A stretch of DNA of 64,000 nucleotides from an uncultured Sphingomonadales bacterium (GCA_937898525.1 CALCBC010000089.1:1-64000); one strand, 5' to 3'; positions 43,601 through 53,175 are shown, counted from the first letter of the stretch. The notes: generated by a model not told the origin, from the sequence alone. Translations and numbers: made by a program.

Positions 43601-43987
43601 CTGCGCGGCATCAAGATCGCGCTCGACGATTTCGGCACCGGCTACGCCTCGCTGCGCCACCTCAAGCAGTTCCCGGTCGACCTGATCAAGGTCGACCAGA
43701 GCTTCGTGCGAGACATGGCCGACGACCCGGGGGACGAAGCGATCATCAACGCGGTGATCAACCTCGGCCGGAGCCTCGGGATCAAGGTCGTCGCCGAAGG
43801 GATCGAAAACGAGGAGCAGGCGCGCCGCCTGCTCGAGCTCAAGTGCGACTTCGGCCAGGGCTTCCTGTTCTCGAAAGCCGTACCGGCCAGCCGGGTTCCG
43901 GCGCTGGTCGAGCGCTGGCGCGCCAAGGCACCGCCCGAGGCCGCGGCCCGCGTCGCGTCGCTCCGGCTCGTCGCCAATCGCGACTGA
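40679..43987 (+). CDS. Multi-PAS diguanylate cyclase/phosphodiesterase (GGDEF-EAL)
   Basis: 1102 residues, no transmembrane segments, so a cytosolic sensor. Five PAS/PAC units lie at about 18-130, 140-260, 265-390, 394-515 and 523-645; units 3 and 4 are close to duplicates (EERLRLVHEATGL in both). The GGDEF domain (about 655-815) has an intact RFGGDEF near residue 730 and an RAHD inhibitory I-site five residues before it. The EAL domain (about 830-1085) has EALLRW near 860, VNASAAEF, TETVF and DDFGTGYASL near 980. Both cyclase and hydrolase activities are possible. Likely links c-di-GMP to motility, being placed after motB. Confidence 0.93.
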   Translation: MEKHADPAAELEAVKAELAQYRDAVESMHQGVCMYDADGRITLVNRRYAEQLRLPPERVHPGLTAGEVLQMCIDAGHYPGKSSEEVFADVRSRIAPGMDLATLVRGDRTYAMRRSTTRGGRLLTTCEDITAQTEAETALRLSEARLKAILDAMPDCVKIFDESGRLIEINPQGLELLQAPDLETLVSTPGYVAVPPEYVEACLDVHRRVMAGESVVWTYEVIGLKGRRRHVEAHAVPFRLPDGAKAHLCISRDVEARHQAAEALRRSEERLRLVHEATGLADFESGPDGLLTCSTRFFEQLGLPVARAPVEGKSWAEHVHPDDIGWLIEAIEAAMARKDERFTAEFRIIRADNGEVRWLACNTRMEYDENGTLARTIGAHLDITERRQAEEALRQSEERLRLVHEATGLGDFEAGSDGIARVSERFVAQAGLPPGTRELPLSDWLRVVHPDDREKLQRDITRSLEHDDTFQCEFRIIRPDTGEVRWISSRTKMERDANGVAIRSIGAHLDITESKLAEAALRESEERFRLAAEAAGLGVWDYDLDNDRREWSERLREIFGIGPEVEVSMAVAEACMHPADRPRIMRALRHARETDVGRFELTFRIQRPNDGAERWVTLNGWRTYRSGSRMRRIIMTARDVTEEKTAEERVRWTASHDSLTGLANRGLFHEKLSEAIRAASADGGAVGLIVLDMDNFKQINDTLGHDAGDMLLQMFAERLRSVVRAHDTVARFGGDEFAIVMPDIHTEQSVLQLTRSIQDRLREPFVHEGRLLDCRVSMGATVFPRHGATPEELLKNADVALYAAKNAGRGMVTLFEPHMRDDVRRRTSMVQLARDAVRDDRIVPYYQPKLDLETRSIVGFEALLRWRTPHGRIGAPASIEAAFEDLEVAAAISDRMIDRVIGDMRSWLDRGIDFRNVAVNASAAEFRRDNFAEHLLERLQRAQIPTRCFQVEVTETVFLGRGAEYVHRALALLNLRGIKIALDDFGTGYASLRHLKQFPVDLIKVDQSFVRDMADDPGDEAIINAVINLGRSLGIKVVAEGIENEEQARRLLELKCDFGQGFLFSKAVPASRVPALVERWRAKAPPEAAARVASLRLVANRD

Positions 43988-44273
43988 ACGGGTCTCGCGG
44001 CGCGCGCGGCCGCGAAGTCACTCCAACAGGAGCCCGGTTTGCCAGCGCCCATTGAGATCAAGGGCCGTCATCCGGCGGATGCGGGGCATGCAGCGCGCGC
44101 CACCCTTGAGGAACGAGGTCCCGGCTTTCGCCGGGTTGAGGGGCATTTGATGAAGACCCTCGATCAGCTCGAGATCCGCTGCAGTTCGGTGCTGTAACGG
44201 GCCCACCGCGGATGTGCCGGTCCGGCAGCAGCTGCGTGTGGCGGGCGTTCCGGATCAGGCGCCCTCCCCCACG
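43988..44273. other. Non-coding stretch between the GGDEF-EAL gene and the fliC terminator
   Basis: About 290 bases with no convincing gene. The only item seen is a perfect hairpin CCCGGC-TTTC-GCCGGG at 44120-44135. Short ORFs here lack ribosome sites and family-like residues. Confidence 0.6.
44120..44135. repeat. REP-like palindrome
   Basis: CCCGGC (44120-44125), loop TTTC, GCCGGG (44130-44135), within a GAGGTCCCGG...CCGGGTTG context. Sequences of this form are frequent extragenic palindromes in sphingomonad-type genomes, from memory; only one copy was noticed in the window. Confidence 0.45.
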
Positions 44274-44310
44274 AAAAGGACCCGGCGCTCCGGGGGAGAG
44301 CGCCGGGTCC
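44274..44310 (-). terminator. Strong Rho-independent terminator of fliC
   Basis: A perfect 13-bp stem (44278-44290 with 44298-44310) and a 7-nt loop, followed on the minus strand by TTTT. It sits 28 bases after the flagellin stop. A second smaller hairpin, TACCGG-ACGAG-CCGGTA, lies at 44317-44333. Confidence 0.92.
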
Positions 44311-44337
44311 ATTGGGTACCGGACGAGCCGGTATCGG

Positions 44338-45162
44338 TTAACGCAGCAGCGACAGGACGTTCTGCTGGCTCTGGTTGGCCTGCGCGAGCATCGCAGTCGA
44401 CGCCTGGCTGAGGACCTGCGCCTTGGCGAGCGCGGTGGTCTCGGCCGAGTAGTCGGCATCCTCGATCCGCGAACGGGCGTCGGACAGGTTGGTGACGTTG
44501 TTGGTCAGCGTGTTGACCGCCGACTCGAGGCGGCTCTGGCCGGCGCCGAGCACGGCACGGGCGGTCGAGATCGACTCGATCTCGGCGTCGATCGCCGTGA
44601 TCGTGGCGCTCGCAGCGGTCGCATCGTCGATGTCGTACGACCCGGCAGCGCCGCCTTCTGCGGCGAGGCCGGTCAGGTCGGCCATGGTCAGGTCAACCGT
44701 GTCCGAAGCGTTCGCACCGGCCTGGATGGTCACCGTCGCGACCGAGGCGTCGAACAGCTTCACGCCGTTGAACTCGGAGTTCTGGATGATCTGGTCGATC
44801 TGCGCGGTCAGCTCGTCGACTTCGGCCTGCAGGTTGGTGCGGTCGGTATCCTGATAAGTGCCCGACGCCGACTGCACGGCAAGCTCGCGGATGCGCTGCA
44901 GCATGTTGCTGACTTCGTTGAGCGCGCCTTCCGCGGTCTGCGCCAGCGAGATGCCGTCGTTGGCGTTGCGGATGCCCTGGCTCATGCCGCGGATCTGCGA
45001 GGTCATCGACGAGGCGATGGCGAGGCCGGCGGCATCGTCCTTCGCGCTGTTGATGCGCTTGCCGGTCGACAGACGCTCCATGGCGGTTCCGAGAGCCTTG
45101 TTGGCGCTCGTCGAAGCATTGGCGGCCTTGAGCGCGCCGATGTTGGTGTTGATTACGGACAT
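44338..45162 (-). CDS. fliC: Flagellin
   Basis: Filament subunit, 274 residues, containing the conserved D0/D1 ends only: MSVINTNIGALKAANASTSANKAL, GKRINSAKDDAAGLAIASSMTSQIRG and C-terminal DARSRIEDADYSAETTALAKAQVLSQASTAMLAQANQSQQNVLSLL. Residues about 150-200 form a very small middle part, so surface domains are nearly absent, as in many alphaproteobacterial flagellins. It is transcribed alone with its own sigma-54-like promoter and strong terminator. ATG 45162 is preceded by GAAGGAG. Confidence 0.96.
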   Translation of the reverse strand: MSVINTNIGALKAANASTSANKALGTAMERLSTGKRINSAKDDAAGLAIASSMTSQIRGMSQGIRNANDGISLAQTAEGALNEVSNMLQRIRELAVQSASGTYQDTDRTNLQAEVDELTAQIDQIIQNSEFNGVKLFDASVATVTIQAGANASDTVDLTMADLTGLAAEGGAAGSYDIDDATAASATITAIDAEIESISTARAVLGAGQSRLESAVNTLTNNVTNLSDARSRIEDADYSAETTALAKAQVLSQASTAMLAQANQSQQNVLSLLR

Positions 45163-45291
45163 TGATGAACTCCTTCGGTCGTTCGCTGCCGGTTTTGCGA
45201 TCCCACGACACGTGGCAGCCGACAGACAGACCGGCACGCCCTCGCCCGTTTTAAGTCCCTGGTGCCGGGCCCCGAAGGCCGAAACCCGGCA

Positions 45292-45308
45292 TGCAACGGG
45301 CGTCCCTA
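45292..45308 (-). promoter_or_regulatory. Sigma-54-like promoter of fliC
   Basis: Minus strand TAGGGACG-CCCG-TTGCA: GG (45306-45305) and GC (45294-45293) are ten bases apart and 6 of 8 bases match the -24 box. Predicted start near 45281 gives a leader of about 120 bases. Confidence 0.68.
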
Positions 45309-45323
45309 CGTAGTTCTACGTGG
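45306..45323. promoter_or_regulatory. FixJ-like inverted repeat between fliC and the flagellar activator
   Basis: CTACGTAGTTCTACGTGG contains the inverted repeat ACGTAG-TT-CTACGT (45308-45321). It touches the -24 element of fliC and is about 80 bases upstream of the activator start. It resembles, from memory, FixJ-type sites (TACGTAGTT), and a FixJ-like regulator is at 60684. Another short inverted repeat, AAATTA-GGGT-TAATTT, follows at 45328-45343. Confidence 0.45.
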
Positions 45324-45398
45324 CCTGAAATTAGGGTTAATTTGCTCGTCCGCGCGTAATCGAAGCGCCGATGAATGATAACAATTCGGGGGGTCACC

Positions 45399-46642
<1,244 letters not shown>

Positions 46643-46646
<4 letters not shown>

Positions 46647-47008
46647 GCAGCGTCAACGGCCTCGGCGGCGCCGGATCGGTCGCCCAGATCATCGCGCTGC
46701 GGCAGCAGATCATCGACCGCACGAGCCTGCTCAAGGAGCTGCACGAAGCCAAGCAGTCGGGCGCGACGCAGGAGACCGGTCAGCCCGCCGCCGGGTTCGC
46801 CGAGACGCTCAAGAACGCGCTCGACGGAGTCAACGCCACGCAGCAGCGCGCGGCCGACCTCAGCGAAGCCTACGAGCGCGGCGAAGTGACCGACATAGCC
46901 AAGGTCATGCTCGCACGCCAGGAAGCCGGCGTCGCCTTCGAAGCGACGCTGCAGGTCAGGAACAAGCTGCTGTCCGCGTACCAGGACATCATGCGGATGG
47001 GGGTCTGA
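46643..47008 (+). CDS. fliE: Flagellar hook-basal body protein FliE
   Basis: 121 residues joining the MS ring to the rod. The conserved C-terminal part is FAETLKNALDGVNATQQRAADLSEAYERGEVTDIAKVMLARQEAGVAFEATLQVRNKLLSAYQDIMRM. Overlaps the activator by 4 bases and is followed by fliF after 4 bases. Confidence 0.95.
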
Positions 47009-47012
47009 TTAG

Positions 47013-48656
47013 ATGGCCGACTTGATACCCGCACCGGCCGTCACCCCGGCCCGGCCGCTCGGATTGCTCGCGCCGCTGCGCGATCCGCAGGCGGGGCGTC
47101 CGCTCGAACGGTTGCGCGCCTTCGCCGCCCAGCCGCCCGTGCGCAAGGCGCTGCCCTGGTTCGCCGGCGCCTCGGCGCTCGGGCTGCTCGCGCTGACCTG
47201 GGCCGTGCTCGCGCCCGAGCCGCAGCGCGTGCTCTATTCGTCGCTCGGCGATGCCGAGCGGGCCGAGGTCGTGGCCGCGCTCGAGAAGGCCTCGATCGGC
47301 TATACGATCGACACCGCCACCGGCGCGATCACCGTCGACGAGAGCGACCTTTACCGTGCGCGGATGCTGGTCGCCGCCGACGGCGCCATCGCCGCGCCCG
47401 CGACCGGAGCCGAACTGCTCGACTCGCTGCCCATGGGAGCCAGCCGGACGCTAGAAAGCGACCGCCTGCGCGCGGCGCAGGAACGCGAGCTGACGCTGAC
47501 GATCATGGAAATCGACGGCGTCGAGGCGGTACGCGTCCATCTCGCCCGGCCCGAGCGATCGGTGTTCGTCCGCGAGGACGCGCCTCCGACCGCCTCGGTG
47601 ATGGTCCGCCTCGCGCGGGGGCGCCAGCTGACCGATGGCCAGGTCACGGCCATCGCCAATCTCGTTGCGGCCTCGGTGCCGGGCCTCGCAATCGACGCGG
47701 TGCGCATCGTCGACCAGCACGGCCGGCTGCTGTCGCAGCCCGATTCCGCCGATTCCGACCGCCTCGCGCTGCAGGCGAAGATGGAAGCCAAGCTGCGCAC
47801 CCAAGTTGCCCAGCTGCTGACCCCCATGCTGGGCGAGGGCAACTTCTCGAGCGAGATTCAGGTCGAGCTCGACATGAACGAGGTCACCTCCGCACGCGAG
47901 ACCTACGACAAGGAAGGTGCGGTCAGGCAAGAGACCGAACAGGAAAGCCAGACCGTCGGCGGCAGCGCCATCGGAGTTCCGGGGGTGCTGTCCAACACGC
48001 CGCCTGCCGACCCCGCGGCAGAGCCCGGCGCGCCGGGCACGCCTGCGGTGGCGCCCGCCCGCCCGACGATCGGCGAAAGCCGCGCGACCCGCAGCTACGA
48101 ACTCGGGCGCGAGGTGGCGGTCTCGAACACTGCGCCGGGCGCGGTGCGACGCCTTTCGGTTGCAGTCGCGCTCAGCGAGGCGGCCATGAAGGGGACGAGC
48201 GCCGCCGAGCTCAAGAAGATCGAGGGGCTGATCAGCGCCGCCGTGGGCGCCGACCCCAACCGGGGCGACCAGGTGGCAGTGATCGTCCGGCCGTTCCAGG
48301 AAGTCGCCATCGATGCGCCGCCCATCTGGGAGACGCCGTGGTTCGCGACGATCCTGCGCAACGCCGTCGCCCTGCTCGCCGTCCTCCTCGTCGTGCTGTT
48401 CGGTGTCCGTCCGCTGATGAAGTCGCTGACGGGCAACCGGCGCGGGGCCGACGACGAAGACGAGGATGTCGAAGACCGGCCCGCCGGCGCCCGAGCGATG
48501 ACCGTGCACCAGGGCGACGCGGGACCCGACCGCGGGCTCCTCGCGGCTCAGATCGAGCTCGCCCAGCGGATCGTGCGCGAGCAGCCCGACGACGCGCTCC
48601 TCGCGCTCCGTCGCATGCTCGGTGACCGCCGCCGCGAACACGGGACTGCGCCATGA
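47013..48656 (+). CDS. fliF: Flagellar MS-ring protein FliF
   Basis: 547 residues forming the MS ring in the inner membrane. N-terminal transmembrane helix about 45-65 (ALPWFAGASALGLLALTWAVL), ring-building domains with RVLYSSLGDAERAEVVAALE and ERSVFVREDAPPTASVMVRL, and a second helix near 440-460 (ILRNAVALLAVLLVVLFGVRPLM). The C-terminal tail (LAAQIELAQRIVREQPDDALLALRRML) binds FliG. Overlaps fliG. Confidence 0.97.
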   Translation: MADLIPAPAVTPARPLGLLAPLRDPQAGRPLERLRAFAAQPPVRKALPWFAGASALGLLALTWAVLAPEPQRVLYSSLGDAERAEVVAALEKASIGYTIDTATGAITVDESDLYRARMLVAADGAIAAPATGAELLDSLPMGASRTLESDRLRAAQERELTLTIMEIDGVEAVRVHLARPERSVFVREDAPPTASVMVRLARGRQLTDGQVTAIANLVAASVPGLAIDAVRIVDQHGRLLSQPDSADSDRLALQAKMEAKLRTQVAQLLTPMLGEGNFSSEIQVELDMNEVTSARETYDKEGAVRQETEQESQTVGGSAIGVPGVLSNTPPADPAAEPGAPGTPAVAPARPTIGESRATRSYELGREVAVSNTAPGAVRRLSVAVALSEAAMKGTSAAELKKIEGLISAAVGADPNRGDQVAVIVRPFQEVAIDAPPIWETPWFATILRNAVALLAVLLVVLFGVRPLMKSLTGNRRGADDEDEDVEDRPAGARAMTVHQGDAGPDRGLLAAQIELAQRIVREQPDDALLALRRMLGDRRREHGTAP

Positions 48657-49666
48657 CCACCATTCCCACTACCGCCGACCCCCAGCGCGCTGCCGTGCTG
48701 GTCATGCTGCTGGCCGAGGAGGACGCGACCGGTCTGCTCTCGCGCCTCTCGCCCGAGGAGCTGCAGCTACTGGGCGCGAAGATGTGCGAGCTCGGCGAGA
48801 TCGGCCCGGAGGCCATTGCCGAGGCGATCGCCTGCTTCGCCGAGCGCGCGGACCAGGCCGGCCTGCCGGCCCGCAATCGCGCCAGCGACGTACGCCGCCT
48901 GATGACCGGGGCCGTCGGCGAGTTCAAAGCGGACAATCTGATGCGCCGCATCGCCCCGGAGGAGGCGCGCAAACCCGCCACGGCTCTGGAGCTGGCGCGC
49001 TGGCTCGACCCGGGCGTGCTCGCCACGCTCGTCGCCGACGAGCATCCGCAGGCGATCGCCGTTCTGCTCCTCCAGCTCGAACCGGAGACCGCAGCGCAAG
49101 TGCTCGCCGGGCTGCCCGAAGAGGTGCAGGCGCCGGTCGTGCAGCGGGTCGCCCGGCTCGGGCCGATCGCGCCCGAGGCTCTCGGCGTGCTCGAGGAGCT
49201 GCTGACTGCCCGCATCGAACGCATGCATGGGCGGATGCCGCTGACCATGGGCGGCGTGCGCGAGGCGGCAGAGCTGATCAACGCCGGCGCGCGCGCGCTC
49301 GAGAAGCGCGTGCTTCCCGAGATCGGCAAGATCGACAAGAAGCTGGCGAAGGAGCTCGAGAGGGAGCTGTTCACGTTCGAGCACCTCTACGCGCTCGACC
49401 CGAAGACCATGGGCCAGCTGCTGCGCGAGATCGAGAGCGAGACGCTGATCGACGCGCTGAAGGGCATCTCGCCCGAAGATCGCGAGCCGTTCTTCGCCGC
49501 GATGTCGACCCGCGCGGCCGACGGCGTGCGCGACGAGATCGAAACCCGCGGGCGTGTGCGCAAGGCCGACGTGCTCGCCGCGCAGCAGGCCATCGTCGCG
49601 GTCGCCAAGCGCCTCGCCGCCGAAGGGGCGATCGTGATCGGCGACGGGGAAGACGAATATGTCTAG
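48653..49666 (+). CDS. fliG: Flagellar motor switch protein FliG
   Basis: 337 residues of the C ring. N-terminal FliF-binding part RAAVLVMLLAEEDATGLLSRLSPEEL; middle domain EHPQAIAVLLLQLEPETAAQVLAGLPEEVQ; C-terminal torque domain with FTFEHLYALDPKTMGQLLREIESETLIDALKG and charged helix DEIETRGRVRKADVLAAQQ. Complete; overlaps fliH by 8 bases. Confidence 0.96.
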   Translation: MTTIPTTADPQRAAVLVMLLAEEDATGLLSRLSPEELQLLGAKMCELGEIGPEAIAEAIACFAERADQAGLPARNRASDVRRLMTGAVGEFKADNLMRRIAPEEARKPATALELARWLDPGVLATLVADEHPQAIAVLLLQLEPETAAQVLAGLPEEVQAPVVQRVARLGPIAPEALGVLEELLTARIERMHGRMPLTMGGVREAAELINAGARALEKRVLPEIGKIDKKLAKELERELFTFEHLYALDPKTMGQLLREIESETLIDALKGISPEDREPFFAAMSTRAADGVRDEIETRGRVRKADVLAAQQAIVAVAKRLAAEGAIVIGDGEDEYV

Positions 49667-50240
49667 CCTGCCGCTGGCGCAGCTGGGCCGACCGGGCCGG
49701 TTCGCGCCGGACACGCGCTTCGTTCCTGCCGTGGTCGCCGCGGCGGCGAAGGTGGACGACGAACCCGGGACCGACGCCGTCGCCGAGGCCTACGAGCGCG
49801 GCTTCCGCGACGGCGCCGCGCAGGCGGCCGAGGAAGCCCGCCGCGCCGAGCGCGAACGCGACGAGGCCCGAGCGGCGATCGAGCTCGCCTTCGCCAAGCT
49901 GGACAACGACGACGCCCAGTTGCTGCGCGAACGCCTGCGCCAGACCGTGTTTGCGTTGTGCGAAGCTGCAGTCCTGCCGCTGGCGCTCGACCGCGACGGG
50001 CTCGTCGCACGCATCGAACGCGCGGTGGCGATGCTCCAGCGAGCGCAGGACGAGCGCGTCGTGCGGCTGCATCCCGACGACCTGGTGCTCGTCGCCCGGC
50101 GCCTGCCCGACTCGCTCCAGGTCGAGGCCGATCCGAGCGTCGAGCGCGGAGGCCTGCGCATCGAGACCGCCGATGGCGGGATCGAGGACGGTCCTAGCCA
50201 CTGGCGGCGCATGCTGGCGGAAGCCTTCCGCGAATGCTGA
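49659..50240 (+). CDS. fliH: Flagellar assembly protein FliH-like
   Basis: 193 residues. A helical Ala/Glu/Arg-rich segment (EAYERGFRDGAAQAAEEARRAERERDEARAAIE) is typical of FliH, the regulator of the FliI ATPase; the C-terminal part has ERAVAMLQRAQDERVVRLHPDDLVLV. The family is poorly conserved; position between fliG and fliI makes the call firm. Overlaps both neighbours. Confidence 0.85.
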   Translation: MSSLPLAQLGRPGRFAPDTRFVPAVVAAAAKVDDEPGTDAVAEAYERGFRDGAAQAAEEARRAERERDEARAAIELAFAKLDNDDAQLLRERLRQTVFALCEAAVLPLALDRDGLVARIERAVAMLQRAQDERVVRLHPDDLVLVARRLPDSLQVEADPSVERGGLRIETADGGIEDGPSHWRRMLAEAFREC

Positions 50241-51565
50241 AACGGTTCGACGCCCTGCTCGACCAGCTTGCCGTTTCGCCGTTCGACCTGACGCCGCGGC
50301 GCTTCGGGCTCGTGACCGCGTGCGACGGCGGACTGCTCGAGGTCAGCGGCCTGTCGGTGCCGATCGGCGCGCTGTGCCGGATCGACGACGGCAAGGGATC
50401 CTCGCTGACGGCCGAGGTGATCGGCTTCCGCAACGGCCGGACGATGATGATGATGCTCGGCGACTCGGTCCTGCTGCGCCCGGGCGCGCGGGTCCGGGCC
50501 GAGGGGCGGCCGGGCATGCTGCCGGTCGGCCCCGCCTTCCTTGGCCGAGCGGTCGACGGCGAAGGCAAGCCGATCGACGGCGGACCGCCGGTCGACACCG
50601 AGGCCGACTGGCCAGCCGGTGGCGTGCGCACGGGCGCGCTCGATCGCGCCAGCGTGACCGTACCGTTCGATACCGGTATCCGCGCGATCAACGCGCTGAC
50701 CACGCTCGGCGTGGGCCAGCGTGTCGGTATCATGGCCGGTTCCGGCGTCGGCAAGTCGGTGCTGATCGACATGATCGCGCAGGGTGCCGAGGCCGACGTC
50801 GTCGTGGTCGGTCTGATCGGCGAACGCGCCCGCGAGGTTTCGGATTTCGTCGAGCGGCACATGGCCGGCGAGAAGGCCCAGCGTACGGCGCTCATCGCCG
50901 TGCCGGCCGACCATGCCCCGAACCTGCGCCTGCGCGGCGCGCTGCTGGCGACCTCGCTGGCCGAGCACTTCCGGTCGCAGGGCCGCCGGGTGCTGCTGAT
51001 CATCGACAGCCTCACGCGCATCGCCCACGCCGCACGCGAGATCGGCCTGCTGCTCGGCGAGCCCGGGGCAGCGCGCGGATATCCGCCCTCGGCGCTGGCG
51101 ACGATCACCAAGCTGGTCGAGCGCGCCGGCAACTCGGCCGCCAGCGGCGGATCGATTACCGGACTCTATACGGTGCTCGCCGACGGCGACGATCACAACG
51201 ACCCCGTTGTCGATACCGCGCGGTCGATCCTCGACGGTCACATCGTGCTCTCGCGCGAGCTGGCGCAGCGCGGACAGTATCCGGCGATCGACGTCGCCGC
51301 CTCGCTGAGCCGGGTCATGGACGCCATCGTCTCGCCCGAGCACGCCGACCTTGCCCGACGGTTCCGGGCCCTGTCCTCGGCCTACGAAAGCAACCGCGAT
51401 CTCGTGCTGATGGGTGCGTACCGGCCGGGTGCCGACGCGCTCGTCGACCGCGCCATTGCCATGCACGAAGCGCTTGCCGGGCTGCTGTGCCAGCCGACCG
51501 GGACGCTGGTCTCGCTCGCACAATCGGTCAGCGACCTGACGACCCTGCTCGGCCATGAAGGATGA
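50234..51565 (+). CDS. fliI: Flagellum-specific ATPase FliI
   Basis: 443-residue ATPase that powers flagellar protein export; related to F1 beta. Walker A GSGVGKSVLID (about residue 173), VVVGLIGERAREVSDFVERH, Walker B RVLLIIDSLTRIAHAAREIGL, GARGYPPS and GSITGLYTVLADGDDHNDPV. Complete and normal length. Confidence 0.97.
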   Translation: MLKRFDALLDQLAVSPFDLTPRRFGLVTACDGGLLEVSGLSVPIGALCRIDDGKGSSLTAEVIGFRNGRTMMMMLGDSVLLRPGARVRAEGRPGMLPVGPAFLGRAVDGEGKPIDGGPPVDTEADWPAGGVRTGALDRASVTVPFDTGIRAINALTTLGVGQRVGIMAGSGVGKSVLIDMIAQGAEADVVVVGLIGERAREVSDFVERHMAGEKAQRTALIAVPADHAPNLRLRGALLATSLAEHFRSQGRRVLLIIDSLTRIAHAAREIGLLLGEPGAARGYPPSALATITKLVERAGNSAASGGSITGLYTVLADGDDHNDPVVDTARSILDGHIVLSRELAQRGQYPAIDVAASLSRVMDAIVSPEHADLARRFRALSSAYESNRDLVLMGAYRPGADALVDRAIAMHEALAGLLCQPTGTLVSLAQSVSDLTTLLGHEG

Positions 51566-51980
51566 CCGCGCCAGGCTGCGCCGGGCGAAGCTGATCGAGC
51601 GCGTCCGCAGCGTCGAGCAGCGCCGCGCCGCGGCCGAGGCCTTCGAGGCAGAAGCGCGGCGGGCCAAGCTCGCCGGCATTTCCGAAAGAACCCTCCGCCT
51701 CGGCCAGGTCTATGCCGAACGCTCGGCAATTGCCGACGGAGCGGAACTGCGCGGCGCGCTCGTGCTGTCGACACAGTTGCACGCATTGGGGCTCACCGCG
51801 GCACGCCAGGCCGATCATGCACGGCGCGAGGCCGATGCGCGGCTGGCGGACCTCGCCACCGCCGATCATCGCCACCGCCGGGCCGAAGAGGAGCGCCGCG
51901 GCCTGACGAAACGCCTGAGAGAGCAGGAATCTTACCGCGATCAGGCCCTGTTGAGACCATCTGGCACGGACCTTGAATAG
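51555..51980 (+). CDS. fliJ: FliJ-like flagellar export protein
   Basis: 141 residues, almost entirely a helical coiled-coil pattern rich in Arg, Ala and Glu. The protein overlaps fliI by 11 bases and precedes fliK, the usual place of fliJ, which forms the central stalk of the ATPase. Identity is too low to call without context. Confidence 0.75.
   Translation: MKDDRARLRRAKLIERVRSVEQRRAAAEAFEAEARRAKLAGISERTLRLGQVYAERSAIADGAELRGALVLSTQLHALGLTAARQADHARREADARLADLATADHRHRRAEEERRGLTKRLREQESYRDQALLRPSGTDLE
51961..51977 (+). promoter_or_regulatory. Sigma-54-like promoter before fliK (weak -12)
   Basis: CTGGCACG-GACC-TTGAA has a perfect -24 box, but the -12 is GA instead of GC. It lies in the end of fliJ; a start near 51987 would leave a very short leader for the ATG at 51994. 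Confidence 0.33.
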
Positions 51981-51993
51981 CAAGTGGCAAGTC

Positions 51994-53145
51994 ATGGTGA
52001 ACGGAACCGCGATGCTTGCCTCTCCCCTCCCCACACTGCTCACGTCCACCGCCATGCCGGCTCCCGGCCTGCCGAGCGGGACGGCCGAAACCGGGTTTGC
52101 CGCCCTGCTGTCGACGGACGCCACGTCGCCCCAGAGCGTCGACGCTGCGCAACCGGCAGCACCTGCCGAAGCGGCAATGCCGACCGGCAAGATCTTGCCG
52201 CTCGTCTTGCCGCAGGCGATCGCTGACGCTGGCGAGCGCGGATTGACGGCGGAGACCGCCGTCCAGGGCGACGAGCCCGCGGAGACCGAGAACCGCGACG
52301 AGCCGGCAGAGACCGTCGTTGCCATGGTTCTGCCCCTGTTCCCGGCGCTTACGCCGCCGACCGCCGAGAAGGCCGAGGCCGTTCCCGCAGATGCCGCCCC
52401 GCCGATCCGGCCGACGCTGCCACCGGCAAGTAACAGGGCAACTCCGGCAGTCGTCGCGGAACAGGCCCCGCGCGGCAATCATACTGCGGAAACAGGCGCA
52501 CCCGCCGCCGCAGTCCCGATCGCCGTGTCGGTCCGCTCGGCCGAGCCCGCCGAGGCCGTGGCGGCTGCGCCGGAGGCTGCGGCCCGCACAACGAGGATCC
52601 CGCCCGTCGAAACGTCGCGGTTCGACGCGGCGCCTGCGCCGCACCTGCCTGCCACCACCCTCGCTGGCGCGCCGACAGACCAGGGCGGCCGCCTCTCGCC
52701 TGCTCCCGCCGCTCCGTTGCCCATGTCGATGCCTTCGCCGACCGAGATCGACGCGGCGATCAACCGGCTGGTTGCCGCGCGCCAGGCCCTCGTTCCGGCA
52801 TCAGCCGCGCTGGCCATCGAGCACGCGGACTTCGGCGAAGTATCGATCCGCTTCGAGCAGGCAGCCGACGGCCGCCTCTCGGCCGAGCTGTCCTCCGCCG
52901 ATCCGGTGCTGCGCGACGCGGTCACTGCGGCCATGGCGGTGGAACGCGGCTCGACGGGTTCCGACGCGGACGCCGGCCGGTCCGGAGGGCAGGCTCAGTT
53001 GCGCGGCCAGGCGGGCAGCGATGGCCCCTCGGGCGAGCGCGGACCCTCGCCCGACGCCCGCAACCCGCAGCAGCAGCGCGCAGCCCAGGGGCGCAGTCAG
53101 CCCCGGCCGGCCCCGAACAATCCGCACCCGGGCATCTTCGCCTGA
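51994..53145 (+). CDS. fliK: Flagellar hook-length control protein FliK-like
   Basis: 383 residues. A long Ala/Pro/Glu-rich, low-complexity N-terminal region (about 1-255) and the conserved C-terminal FliK core ADFGEVSIRFEQAADGRLSAELSSADPVLRDAVTAAMA (about residues 275-315), then a disordered Arg/Gln/Pro tail. It sets hook length and switches export specificity. The start is uncertain: ATG 51994, ATG 52012 or TTG 51973 are possible; ribosome sites are poor for all. Confidence 0.82.
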   Translation: MVNGTAMLASPLPTLLTSTAMPAPGLPSGTAETGFAALLSTDATSPQSVDAAQPAAPAEAAMPTGKILPLVLPQAIADAGERGLTAETAVQGDEPAETENRDEPAETVVAMVLPLFPALTPPTAEKAEAVPADAAPPIRPTLPPASNRATPAVVAEQAPRGNHTAETGAPAAAVPIAVSVRSAEPAEAVAAAPEAAARTTRIPPVETSRFDAAPAPHLPATTLAGAPTDQGGRLSPAPAAPLPMSMPSPTEIDAAINRLVAARQALVPASAALAIEHADFGEVSIRFEQAADGRLSAELSSADPVLRDAVTAAMAVERGSTGSDADAGRSGGQAQLRGQAGSDGPSGERGPSPDARNPQQQRAAQGRSQPRPAPNNPHPGIFA

Positions 53146-53175
53146 TCTCCCGCATCCCATCGAACAGAGGAATTC

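Noticed and set aside
44018..44206. 62-codon minus-strand ORF between fliC and the GGDEF-EAL gene
   Set aside because: No ribosome site; it runs through a palindromic repeat and has no recognisable pattern.
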